Shown in pieces: positions 27,497-35,355 of a stretch of DNA of 64,000 nt (the stretch's first letter is position 1; each line of letters starts with the position of its first letter). The stretch is from an uncultured Lachnospiraceae bacterium (GTDB lineage: Bacteria; Bacillota; Clostridia; Lachnospirales; Lachnospiraceae), in contig CALWLN010000025.1 of assembly GCA_944381535.1 (NCBI GenBank), positions 1 through 64,000 on the forward strand, read 5' to 3'. Below the pieces are notes generated by a model, which had not been told where the DNA came from, made no database searches, and saw only the letters and a program-made list of their open reading frames with translations. The translations under genes were made by a program, and so were the position numbers.

Positions 27497-28723
27497 TCAA
27501 TACCCATGGTTTCGATCAATGACGGTTCCATCTATGGCATTAATGGTAAACTCCGGAGCATCGTAAGCTTCAGGATAGTACTGGTTGTTCTCGTATACAG
27601 GATAATGTAACCCGTAAAAGTCCCATACGGGAATGTAATAATAACCGCCAACGCTTTCCGACTGCTTTACTGCCATATAACCAAACCGAATCTCTCTGAT
27701 ATCCATTACATTTTCAACTAAATTGTCATAAAGTTCCAGGTGTTGAATGCTCAGTATAGATACCTTTTCAAAAATATCAATGATATCCTCGAATGGGAGC
27801 AGCGTTACATTTTTTTCTACAACCTCGCCCGTCTTGAGGGGATTTTGATAATAAACGTAGCAAACCCCGTCATCATTTACGGTAATGCAAATATTTTCAT
27901 TTCCAATCGTATAGTCCGAACCATCACCACCACCTCCGCCGTAAGGCTCCACATTGACCGGTATGCCGTTAATATTCCGCGTGTATCGAAAACCGTAGTA
28001 ATTTGGCACCTGTGGATTTCCACTTTCTCCAAGCTGCCCATACTGACTCAAAAAGAAGTCGGAAAAAAAGAATTTTACCTCCTCATCTCCGAAGGCAACC
28101 GCCTGCTCTAAGCTAATCGTGCAGTCATCTGCCATATTGTTCTCGTTTAAAGGTAAAATTGCAAACATTCTCGGATCAACCGGATCATCTCCACCTTGAA
28201 ACTTCGTATAAGACAACTCAGGTTGATATGCCAGTTCTCCTGTTTTTTCATTTATCCAAAAATGAGCCGAAATTTCCTGTATAGTATCATCCCCCTGCTG
28301 CCCGCCTTCGTTATAGAGCCACAGACTGTAATCCTGGATTCCCAAAAAAACATCGTCTAAATCTTCCTTGCTCAGACCTTCTCCCGCATAGGGTTGGTCT
28401 GTCAACGCATGTTTCCACTGAAAATCCCCGCTGTGCCGTTCTACAAACGCCCGGACTTCTTCGTCCGTAAACACGGCCGGAATCGCTTCCAGCACGTCCA
28501 CTCCGTAAACTTCCGGCACCAGAACATCTGCGTCAACAAGGACTTTACTTATCCCGGATTCTGATTCATTTTGAAAGGTATAATGCTCCGGTACCCCCAT
28601 GGTTTCTGCGATCAGCTTATCCCCATATTCGTTTTTTTCTGTCGGCTCCTTCTGAATCTCTTTGCTGCACCCGCCAAAAACCATCGACAAAAGGATTATG
28701 CATCCGAATATCGCCTTTTTCAC
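27497..28723 (-). CDS. Putative lipoprotein of the ABC/two-component locus
   Basis: A 408-residue secreted protein with a lipoprotein signal: MKKAIFGCIILLSMVFGGC, lipobox VFGGC with Cys19. After it comes an acidic, aromatic-rich domain with no motif known to me (PVNVEPYGGGGGDGSDYTI, YYYIPVWDFYGLHYPVY). Such C-terminal YYIPVWDF segments followed by NAIDGTVIDRNHGY resemble the 'two-component regulatory system YycI/PepSY-like' tails that end in a peptidase-inhibitor fold, but this is not certain. First gene of the transport unit; it probably sits outside the membrane as a sensor or binding partner. Preceded by two strong dyads. Confidence 0.75.
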   Translation of the reverse strand: MKKAIFGCIILLSMVFGGCSKEIQKEPTEKNEYGDKLIAETMGVPEHYTFQNESESGISKVLVDADVLVPEVYGVDVLEAIPAVFTDEEVRAFVERHSGDFQWKHALTDQPYAGEGLSKEDLDDVFLGIQDYSLWLYNEGGQQGDDTIQEISAHFWINEKTGELAYQPELSYTKFQGGDDPVDPRMFAILPLNENNMADDCTISLEQAVAFGDEEVKFFFSDFFLSQYGQLGESGNPQVPNYYGFRYTRNINGIPVNVEPYGGGGGDGSDYTIGNENICITVNDDGVCYVYYQNPLKTGEVVEKNVTLLPFEDIIDIFEKVSILSIQHLELYDNLVENVMDIREIRFGYMAVKQSESVGGYYYIPVWDFYGLHYPVYENNQYYPEAYDAPEFTINAIDGTVIDRNHGY

Positions 28724-28742
28724 GTTCCATCACCTCGTATTT

Positions 28743-28817
28743 TATAGGAAACGGCAAATTTATTTGTCGTTTCCTATAGCATAACAACTTGAGGGGATAA
28801 AGTCCTCCTCAAGTTGT
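28743..28817 (-). promoter_or_regulatory. Two strong dyads in the lipoprotein operon leader
   Basis: A 36-bp near-perfect palindrome (28743-28778; TATAGGAAACG at both ends in inverted form) lies 20 bases before the lipoprotein start. A second dyad, ACAACTTGAGG 28784-28794 with CCTCAAGTTGT 28807-28817, is just upstream. Neither has a T tract on the minus strand, so an operator for the neighbouring response regulator or an RNA switch is more likely than a terminator. Confidence 0.55.
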
Positions 28818-28883
28818 CTCTAAAATGTCATCAAGTTGTAATCTTGTGCCCATCCCCCGTAAGGGGCCGCTATAACGGCGAAT

Positions 28884-30296
28884 TTATCTGGCAGCTACGA
28901 CAGCGGTCACTGTGGTTCCTTCCCCAACTTTGCTCTCAATCGAAAGTGTCCCGCCGTGACATTCGCAGATTCTCTTGCATATCGCAAGGCCTAGACCTGC
29001 GCCGCCGTGTTTTCTGGAACGGGCTTTGTCCACCCGGTAAAAGGGTTCTGTGATGAGTGGAATCTGATTTTCCGGGATACCGCAGCCTTTGTCTGAAACA
29101 TTGATCTGCGTAAATTCATCCTTTTTCGTGATCCGTACACTGACCTGAGGGATATCACCGGACGCGCGCATTGCGTTTTCTACCAGGTTTGATATCATAC
29201 TGAGCAGCAGCGTTTTATCTCCAAATATCCCGTCAACCTCACACTGAAGCTGAACCTGTTTCGGAAGCAATTCTCTCAAATCTTCCAGAAATGACGTGCT
29301 GTCAATCGTTTCTTTTCTGATCTGTTCCGTGTCCGACATTCCAACCAGCTCCATCATTTTCTGTGTGAGGCTTTCCATGAGATTTCCCGCATGATAAATC
29401 TTTCTTGCGCATTCATTCTTCTGTGCTTCATTGAGCGGCATACGCAAAAGGCTGTCGGCATATCCGATCAGTGCTGTCATGGGGGTTTTCATTTCATGTG
29501 ATAATGCGCCAAGCAAAAGCTGTTGTTTTTGCAGTTCGCTGTCTAAAGATGTGATTTTTTCCTCAATGGAGTCTGCCATCTTGTCGAAGGCAAGAGACAG
29601 GGTTCCGATTTCGTCCTTACTCGTATAATTGGTTCTCAGATGATATTGTCCATTGGAAATGGAAACGGCGTTTTTTGTAAGCTTACCGATTGGCGACAGC
29701 GTACGGCGTATCAGAAATGCAATGATAAATCCCACAGATATACAGGAAATCACCAACAATACGGTACTAAGAATCCGCAAATTCGCAATTTGCTGTTCTG
29801 TTTCACTGATATTTACGCTGATATATGCTTCGAATGGCTGGTCGGAAACGGTAAACGAAATCCCCCCTACCAGTACGGTATCTTTCCCGTTCCGAACCCG
29901 TTTTAGCTGAACTGAGGATTCGCCGGGCATTGCAACCATTTCCTCGTTCTGCACGGATGGAAGAACCGCATATGGGTCATAAGGAGAACGGTCAAATAAA
30001 TATGCTCCGTCAGAGACGAGAGAATAGAATACCTGATCTGTCTGTACAAGGGGCGCATACTCCGCAAAATAGTATTGCACCACACTTTTCAGTGTACTCT
30101 GGCGTAAATCGATTCCGTAAGTGCTGCTGGCCGTTATGATGTTGGTACAATACATGACAAGAGATTTTCTCGTACTATCTTCTTCTGCCCGACGCAGCGT
30201 ATTTTCCTGCAACCGTAAAATCACAAAAAAGGAACTGCTCATGATAAAGAACAAAACCGCTGTACAGATTGCAGTAATTTTTACCCATAAGCGCAT
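28884..30296 (-). CDS. Sensor histidine kinase
   Basis: A 470-residue membrane kinase: TM1 at about 8-28, an extracellular domain of about 135 residues, TM2 at about 170-192, HAMP (RRTLSPIGKLTKNAVSISNG), HisKA with ALSHEMKTPMTALIGYADS, and HATPase with NLVENAMRAS, GCGIPENQIP and HGGAGLGLAI. It autophosphorylates on the H-box histidine and passes phosphate to the regulator just upstream, whose stop codon directly abuts its ATG; GAGGTGAGG within the regulator's end serves as ribosome site. The ligand is unknown; the adjacent lipoprotein/ABC genes are the likely regulon. Confidence 0.93.
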   Translation of the reverse strand: MRLWVKITAICTAVLFFIMSSSFFVILRLQENTLRRAEEDSTRKSLVMYCTNIITASSTYGIDLRQSTLKSVVQYYFAEYAPLVQTDQVFYSLVSDGAYLFDRSPYDPYAVLPSVQNEEMVAMPGESSVQLKRVRNGKDTVLVGGISFTVSDQPFEAYISVNISETEQQIANLRILSTVLLVISCISVGFIIAFLIRRTLSPIGKLTKNAVSISNGQYHLRTNYTSKDEIGTLSLAFDKMADSIEEKITSLDSELQKQQLLLGALSHEMKTPMTALIGYADSLLRMPLNEAQKNECARKIYHAGNLMESLTQKMMELVGMSDTEQIRKETIDSTSFLEDLRELLPKQVQLQCEVDGIFGDKTLLLSMISNLVENAMRASGDIPQVSVRITKKDEFTQINVSDKGCGIPENQIPLITEPFYRVDKARSRKHGGAGLGLAICKRICECHGGTLSIESKVGEGTTVTAVVAAR

Positions 30297-30965
30297 TTAC
30301 CTCACCTCTGCCAATTTATACCCAACACGGTACACCGTCACGATTTTTTCGCTCCAATTTAATTTTTTGCGCAATATCGCAATATGATTGTCAACCGTGC
30401 GGGTCTCGCCAAAATAATCGTCCCCCCACACTTCATGAAGCAGCTGTTCTCTTGAAAATACAATGTTTGGATGCTTAACCAGCATAAGCAGCAAGGCATA
30501 TTCCATTGGTTTTAATTCTACCGGACGACCGGCTAATAAAACCATATGCTCGTTTTCATTGACAGTCACATCGCCTATCCGGTAGATGTCTTTTTTCTGT
30601 CCGCTGCGGCTTAACACCTTTTCCACACGTACGATCAATTCCAGCACATCAAATGGCTTCGTCATATAGTCCTCGGCGCCTATTTTCAAGCCTTTGATCT
30701 TGCTTTGTGTATCCGCCTTCGCGGAGAGATAGATGACCGGGATCTGTTTTGCGCTCATATATTCATATAATTCAAACCCATCCATCTCAGGAAGCATAAT
30801 GTCGAGAATCGCCAGGTCATAGGATGTTGTATTTACCAGTTCTACCGCCTGTTTCCCATCATATGCCGTATCACAAAGATAACCTACAACAGAAAGATTC
30901 ATACACAATAAATCGGATATCGTGTTGTCGTCTTCCACGATTAAAATTCTATTTGGTTTCTCCAT
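30297..30965 (-). CDS. OmpR-family response regulator
   Basis: A 222-residue regulator: receiver domain (1-115) with acidic DD at 11-12, phospho-acceptor Asp in LAILDIMLPEMDG, Lys in DYMTKPFD, then a winged helix (125-222) with EYALLLMLVKHPNIVFSREQLL and TVDNHIAILRKKL. It directly precedes its kinase. GGAGGAGA before the ATG. Probable control of the downstream lipoprotein-ABC genes through the dyads in their leader. Confidence 0.94.
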   Translation of the reverse strand: MEKPNRILIVEDDNTISDLLCMNLSVVGYLCDTAYDGKQAVELVNTTSYDLAILDIMLPEMDGFELYEYMSAKQIPVIYLSAKADTQSKIKGLKIGAEDYMTKPFDVLELIVRVEKVLSRSGQKKDIYRIGDVTVNENEHMVLLAGRPVELKPMEYALLLMLVKHPNIVFSREQLLHEVWGDDYFGETRTVDNHIAILRKKLNWSEKIVTVYRVGYKLAEVR

Positions 30966-31020
30966 TATGTCTCCTCCTGCCTGCCGGTTTTTCCGCTGTT
31001 TTCTCCCATGACATATATGA

Positions 31021-31060
31021 AAAAGCCGAACAGTATCTCCTATAACACTGTTCGACTTTT
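31021..31060 (-). terminator. Terminator after the Rpn-type pseudogene
   Basis: A 14-bp stem, 31021-31034 with 31047-31060, built on GAACAGT/ACTGTTC with A/T ends; TTTTT follows on the minus strand. Confidence 0.8.
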
Positions 31061-31064
31061 CATT

Positions 31065-31926
31065 TTATTTGAGCCTTTGCGCAAGTGAATTTCGGTCACT
31101 TTCAGGAATGCTCAACACATCCATGGATTGCTCCGCAGACCATCCCATTTTTTCCATAAGTTTTTTTACGTTATCTAACAGAGTATCCATTCTTTTTTGT
31201 TCTGCTGCTCTATCAGCGATTGTCTGAATAGCCTGGCACACATCAAGCACCTCCTCATCTTTCTTCATTGTCAAATTAGCGTTTACGCAGGCATTGAGTA
31301 CATCAACTTCATTTCTACCCAAATGCCTGAATTTTTCATCGATACCTATCACTTCCTGCAGTTTATCCGCATTTCCAGAATACTTGCCCTGCAAACATCT
31401 CATGAATAGATAATGGGCCATCCCATTTTTGGGAATCAAAATATATGACCAATGTTACCACTGGCAGCAAATGATCCGCTTTCATAAAACCCGACAGGTA
31501 TTCGTCACTGTCAACGCCTTTGTAATCGCCGGACAATTTGTGGGAAGCTACCGCTTCCTCCACCTGTTTTGCGTATTGAAGGGCATCATAAACCATATTT
31601 TTTACCGGCATCGCATAATGGATATTGGACTGATTCTCGATTGCCAGGAGCAGATATGCGGTACGTTTATCCATCATAGCAATGACCGATTTGATAACAT
31701 CCCTGGTTTTCTGCACTGGCTGTTTCGCACCTTTTTCCCCACCATAAGGAACATCTATCTCACGGGTATCAAGTTCCTCCAGGCTTTCCGGAGAGATAAC
31801 CTGCTCCCCACCATATACGAAATAATTAAAGGCTTCGGCAAAGATTTCATTCTGCCGCATATATTTTGTTGTTACCGTATCTTTTACTCCCAAGGGATTC
31901 AGCACCTTTATTATATGCTGTATCAT
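31065..31926 (-). pseudogene. Rpn-family recombination-promoting nuclease/transposase, deleted
   Basis: Two frames of one protein. 31926-31430 gives an N-terminal part with the PD-(D/E)XK-like nuclease region (LLLAIENQSNIHYAMP, VVTLVIYFDSQKWDGPLS). 31439-31065 gives the helical C-terminal part (ADKLQEVIGIDEKF, NACVNANLTM, MEKMGWSAEQSMDVL). In intact relatives about 50 residues separate these blocks; here they abut in different frames, so a deletion with frameshift is inferred. Rpn proteins are common, multicopy and repeatedly inactivated in Lachnospiraceae. Promoter and terminator remain. Confidence 0.8.
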
Positions 31927-32017
31927 CAGCAGAGTACTCTTCTGCTATTTATAGCATACCATAGCAATCTAACTTTTACAAGCTACTCTATTTTATTTCC
32001 CCTCCGCCCAACTTATA

Positions 32018-32336
32018 GTTACTGTTCATGGGGTGGGGAAATATACAGCTGCTGAAGCTGCTTACCATAGGAGATTTGAATTTTTTAGCCTTTGAATGGA
32101 ACGTCGCCCTGGGTGGCGCATTTGTTATAAGCAGACCATTGAAAGACGCCGGCACTTAGCAAACCGACCGTTTACGGGCGGTGAGCTTAGTACCGCTGCG
32201 TCTTGAACTGAGCGAGAGCGTGTCTGCGATAACAAATGCGCCACCCAGGGCGACCTCCAGATCAAACCTCAAAATTCAAATTTCCTGTGGTAAACAGCAT
32301 TACCAGGTGCGCATTCCCCACCCCGTGAACAGTAAC
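32018..32336 (+). mobile_element. Snap-back repeat element, copy A (MITE-like)
   Basis: A 319-bp non-coding element. Terminal inverted repeats of 23 bp (32018-32040, 32314-32336; 22 matches) begin GTTACTGTTCA. The 8-bp AACTTATA flanks it directly at 32010-32017 and 32337-32344, like a target-site duplication. The whole element folds back: a perfect 26-bp inner stem (32103-32128 with 32229-32254) encloses a conserved core, 32131-32228, starting GCAGACC and ending GTCTGCG, with an internal AAGACGCCGG...GCTGCGTCTT hairpin. The 31927-32438 gap holds nothing else recognisable. Copies B and C at 46.2-46.7 kb share the core. Confidence 0.75.
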
Positions 32337-32438
32337 AACTTATAGTACAGGTACCATTACATTTTCCAACGGTTCTCTGCATGTTGGCAATGGCAAACCG
32401 TGGAGTAGACGGTCCGGCTTGATTTGAACACGGAACTG

Positions 32439-33713
32439 TCACCTCCCGTCATGCCCGAACCTGGGCTCCCGGATCCGTCCGATAATCACCATCGCCGTCA
32501 CAAAGAGGACGAACATAAACGCAAAGGGCAGCCGGCGGTCCAGACTGGACAGCCACCCTGCAAAATAGCCAAAGGGCGATGAGAAGGCAATGGTAGAGGC
32601 CATGATCAAAGCATTGATTCTGGCCCGTTCCTGGGGATTGATATTCAACTGAACCAACGCGTCCTTGCGCGGCGTCACCAGTGCGCTGGCCACAGCCGTC
32701 ACAAACACGTACAGCACCACAAGCGCCAGGTTTCCGACGGGGGCCAGTATCAGCAGAACAACACCCACGGCATAAAGGGCCAGTCCGCTCCACATGGGGA
32801 CCCTGAATTTTACGCTGTCCAGCCGATGCTGTATCACTACCATAAAAAACAGCATAACCGCCGCGTTCAGAATGGGAAACAGCGCCAGGAAATTATCCGA
32901 AATCCCCAGCCGCTGGGTGATATACAGGCTAAAAAAATTGGTGCTGACAAGATTGGTGATATACAGTATCACCGATACGGCCACCGCTTTCAGAACCCCC
33001 TTATTTTTCAGCACTTTGGGGATAAGCTGCCGGTATTCCCCCACCATATGTAAAACAGAAACATGTTTCGTCTCGGCCATACGAATCTTTCCCTGCCTGG
33101 TCTCCCGGCAATACCGGTATGTAATCAGCGTCTTGATCACCATGGTCACGGAAAAGACAAGATACAAGACCCGAAGGACCGGCACAACGGAATAGGAATT
33201 GATAAACAGGCCCGAAAGAGGCGCAAAAAATATCGCAACCAGGCCGCCGATATTGACCCAGGTATACAGCCCCACCAGATCCTTGGGCTCTGCGTCCTCA
33301 ATCAACAGGCAGAACCACGCCGTCTGATTGATCTGCTCAAAACAGTTGAGAATCGCGGCGGCCAAAAACAGCCATATGTTATTGGAGACAGACCAGACCA
33401 GGCAGGCCAGCGCCCATCCAAAAAAATCCCCCATCATGGTGGTGAATTTCCTCCCCAGCTTGTCGGCCAGTATCCCGCCAAAAAAGGAAAAGAACACCTG
33501 AATGACCATGGTGACGGACAAAATCATTCCAATCTGGACATCCGTGATCCCCTGGGTATACATATACAGTGTGGCAAAGGGCGCAATCAGGTTATACGGG
33601 ATTCCCCACAGGGGCTCAATGAGTACCAGGGTTCGGGGGTTGCCCTTGTTGTGCGCCAAAATTGTTACGAGAGGATGATTTTTCAGGCTTTTTACTTTTG
33701 ATTGGATATTCAT
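32439..33713 (-). CDS. MFS transporter
   Basis: A 424-residue major facilitator with about eleven to twelve hydrophobic segments and the family loop GGILADKLGRKFTTMMGD between TM2 and TM3. The N-terminus is cytoplasmic and basic. The last third includes TPRKDALVQLNINPQERARI, a loop common in uncharacterised clostridial exporters. The substrate cannot be told from sequence. It lies alone between repeat element A and the CRISPR remnant, on the minus strand. Confidence 0.85.
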   Translation of the reverse strand: MNIQSKVKSLKNHPLVTILAHNKGNPRTLVLIEPLWGIPYNLIAPFATLYMYTQGITDVQIGMILSVTMVIQVFFSFFGGILADKLGRKFTTMMGDFFGWALACLVWSVSNNIWLFLAAAILNCFEQINQTAWFCLLIEDAEPKDLVGLYTWVNIGGLVAIFFAPLSGLFINSYSVVPVLRVLYLVFSVTMVIKTLITYRYCRETRQGKIRMAETKHVSVLHMVGEYRQLIPKVLKNKGVLKAVAVSVILYITNLVSTNFFSLYITQRLGISDNFLALFPILNAAVMLFFMVVIQHRLDSVKFRVPMWSGLALYAVGVVLLILAPVGNLALVVLYVFVTAVASALVTPRKDALVQLNINPQERARINALIMASTIAFSSPFGYFAGWLSSLDRRLPFAFMFVLFVTAMVIIGRIREPRFGHDGR

Positions 33714-33921
33714 CGTTTTTTACTTTTCTCCCCTATTTGTACAGTAAAATGGGGAGCTCCCCGAAGGTTTCTCCCCAGGCTGCAGGCCCCACAGACATCT
33801 GCAACGCAATGATTGAGATAATAATAGCGGATGTGGGGGGAAATGTCAATGGATTTTTTGTGGACAATATTGTGACAAATCCCATAAACACTAAGTAATG
33901 CTATAGCGAGTTCCTTTCGGA

Positions 33922-34086
33922 ATTTCAACCCACTAGTTCATCGCAGAGCCAGACGCTGGGGATTGACAAGCGGCAACTGGCCGGGAAATTTCAATCCACT
34001 GGCTCATCGCAGAGCCAGACGGTTATGGCGTATGTTGACAGCTGTTACTAATGATTTCAACCCACTGGCTCATCGCAGAGCCAGAC
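33922..34086 (-). CRISPR. Short orphan CRISPR array (three repeats, two spacers)
   Basis: Three 33-bp repeats at 33922-33954, 33988-34020 and 34054-34086 are separated by two unrelated 33-bp spacers (33955-33987, 34021-34053). Read on the minus strand each repeat begins GTCTGGCTCTGCGATGAGCC and ends AGTGGGTTGAAAT, with a TGGCTC/GAGCCA hairpin, resembling type I-C repeats. R1 has two changes and R2 one, so the R1 end is the decayed distal end. No cas gene is in the window. A lone related repeat is at 40857. The 34087-34321 stretch beyond it shows no leader and no gene. Confidence 0.85.
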
Positions 34087-34321
34087 TGGTATGGTTTTGT
34101 AACTTGCCCACGCTGTCACCCAGAACATATGGGTCGCGGGTAACATCTTCTGTTTTTTCGCTGGTTCTACATTTGGAAATGTGAAACAGACCCATTTACT
34201 TGTGGGAAAGCAAACACACCACTTCGATATGATTATCATTGTCCAAACTCATATTTACACTAGCATCTAAAGAAGCCACTAACTTTAATTTACCCCTTTT
34301 CGATTAGAAAACATTTTTCTA

Positions 34322-35341
34322 TCAACTATCTCCTTTTTTCTTCGCTATGCTTTGAATATTTTTAATGCTTTCTAAATATTCCTCTTCAACTGGTGACAAA
34401 TTCTGTGCCTGATATTTCCTATACTCTTTTGTCGCCTTCTCAATTGCCTGCGCATGGCTGATTGTTCCAGCCCCTTGCAATACCTTTTCACCTGTAGTCT
34501 TTAAAACATTATCAAGATGCTCCACATAATCTGCCATATACATAGGATGATGTCGCATAGCCTGAATTTCCGCAAAATCAAAATATCCCGATACGATATT
34601 ATTCAATATTTTTAATTCTTCATCATTAAGGTAATTCTTTGCAATGCCTATATCCTTTAATGCAGGAAAATCACCAGAAAAGCTTTTCAATCCCATAAAC
34701 GGCTGACTGGCATCCGCACGCTCGTATATCACTTCTGCTGCTGTATGTCCATGTGCTGCATAGTGTAATTTATTTTGTACCATTTTAAAAAATGCAATGG
34801 ATTCACTACTCTTAGGATTATAATCAACACTTGTTGCATAAAGGTCAAGTACCTGTCGGTACATAACTTTTTCAGATGATCTGATATCCCGAATACGGTC
34901 TAATAACTCTTTCCAGTAATTACCGCCACCCAGATTTTTCAGCCGTTCATCATCCATCGTAAAGCCTTTTATCATATACTCTTTCAAGCGTTCAGTAGCC
35001 CACCGACGGAAATTTGTAGCAATTTTAGACTTTACTCTATACCCAAGTGAAATAATCATGTCAAGATTATAATGTGTTGTATTATAGTTTTTTCCATCAG
35101 CCGCAGTTGTTCGGAATTTCCGAACAACTGCATTTTCTTCTAGCTCGCCTTCTTCAAAAATATGCTTAATATGCTCACTGATGTTAGATTTACTGGTTTG
35201 GTAAAGCTCACATAATTGCGCCTGTGTAAGCCAAACACTCTCATCTTCAAACTTAACATCAATTTTTGTATGACCATCCTCCGTTTGATATATGAGAATT
35301 TCACTACCGACAATATTGGGATTGTCTCTGCTATCCTCCAT
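34322..35341 (-). CDS. RhuM-family protein
   Basis: A 339-residue protein of the RhuM ('virulence protein') family: VWLTQAQLCELYQTSKSNISEHIKHIF is a helix-turn-helix-like N-terminus, followed by EENAVVRKFRTTA, NLDMIISLGYRVKS and the helical C-terminal half with HGHTAAEVIYERADA and HHPMYMADYVEHLD. RhuM genes are typical passengers of genomic islands and defence loci; a Fic-like fold (the HGHTAAE region) has been suggested, but the activity is unknown. It starts 14 bases after the large NTPase gene, so the two are probably cotranscribed. AT-rich relative to flanking genes. Confidence 0.82.
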   Translation of the reverse strand: MEDSRDNPNIVGSEILIYQTEDGHTKIDVKFEDESVWLTQAQLCELYQTSKSNISEHIKHIFEEGELEENAVVRKFRTTAADGKNYNTTHYNLDMIISLGYRVKSKIATNFRRWATERLKEYMIKGFTMDDERLKNLGGGNYWKELLDRIRDIRSSEKVMYRQVLDLYATSVDYNPKSSESIAFFKMVQNKLHYAAHGHTAAEVIYERADASQPFMGLKSFSGDFPALKDIGIAKNYLNDEELKILNNIVSGYFDFAEIQAMRHHPMYMADYVEHLDNVLKTTGEKVLQGAGTISHAQAIEKATKEYRKYQAQNLSPVEEEYLESIKNIQSIAKKKGDS

Positions 35342-35355
35342 CTTCAGTTCTCCTT

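Noticed and set aside
31927..32438. Retron or group II intron at the snap-back element
   Set aside because: No reverse transcriptase gene, no domain V-like hairpin, and the element has transposon-like ends with direct repeats instead.
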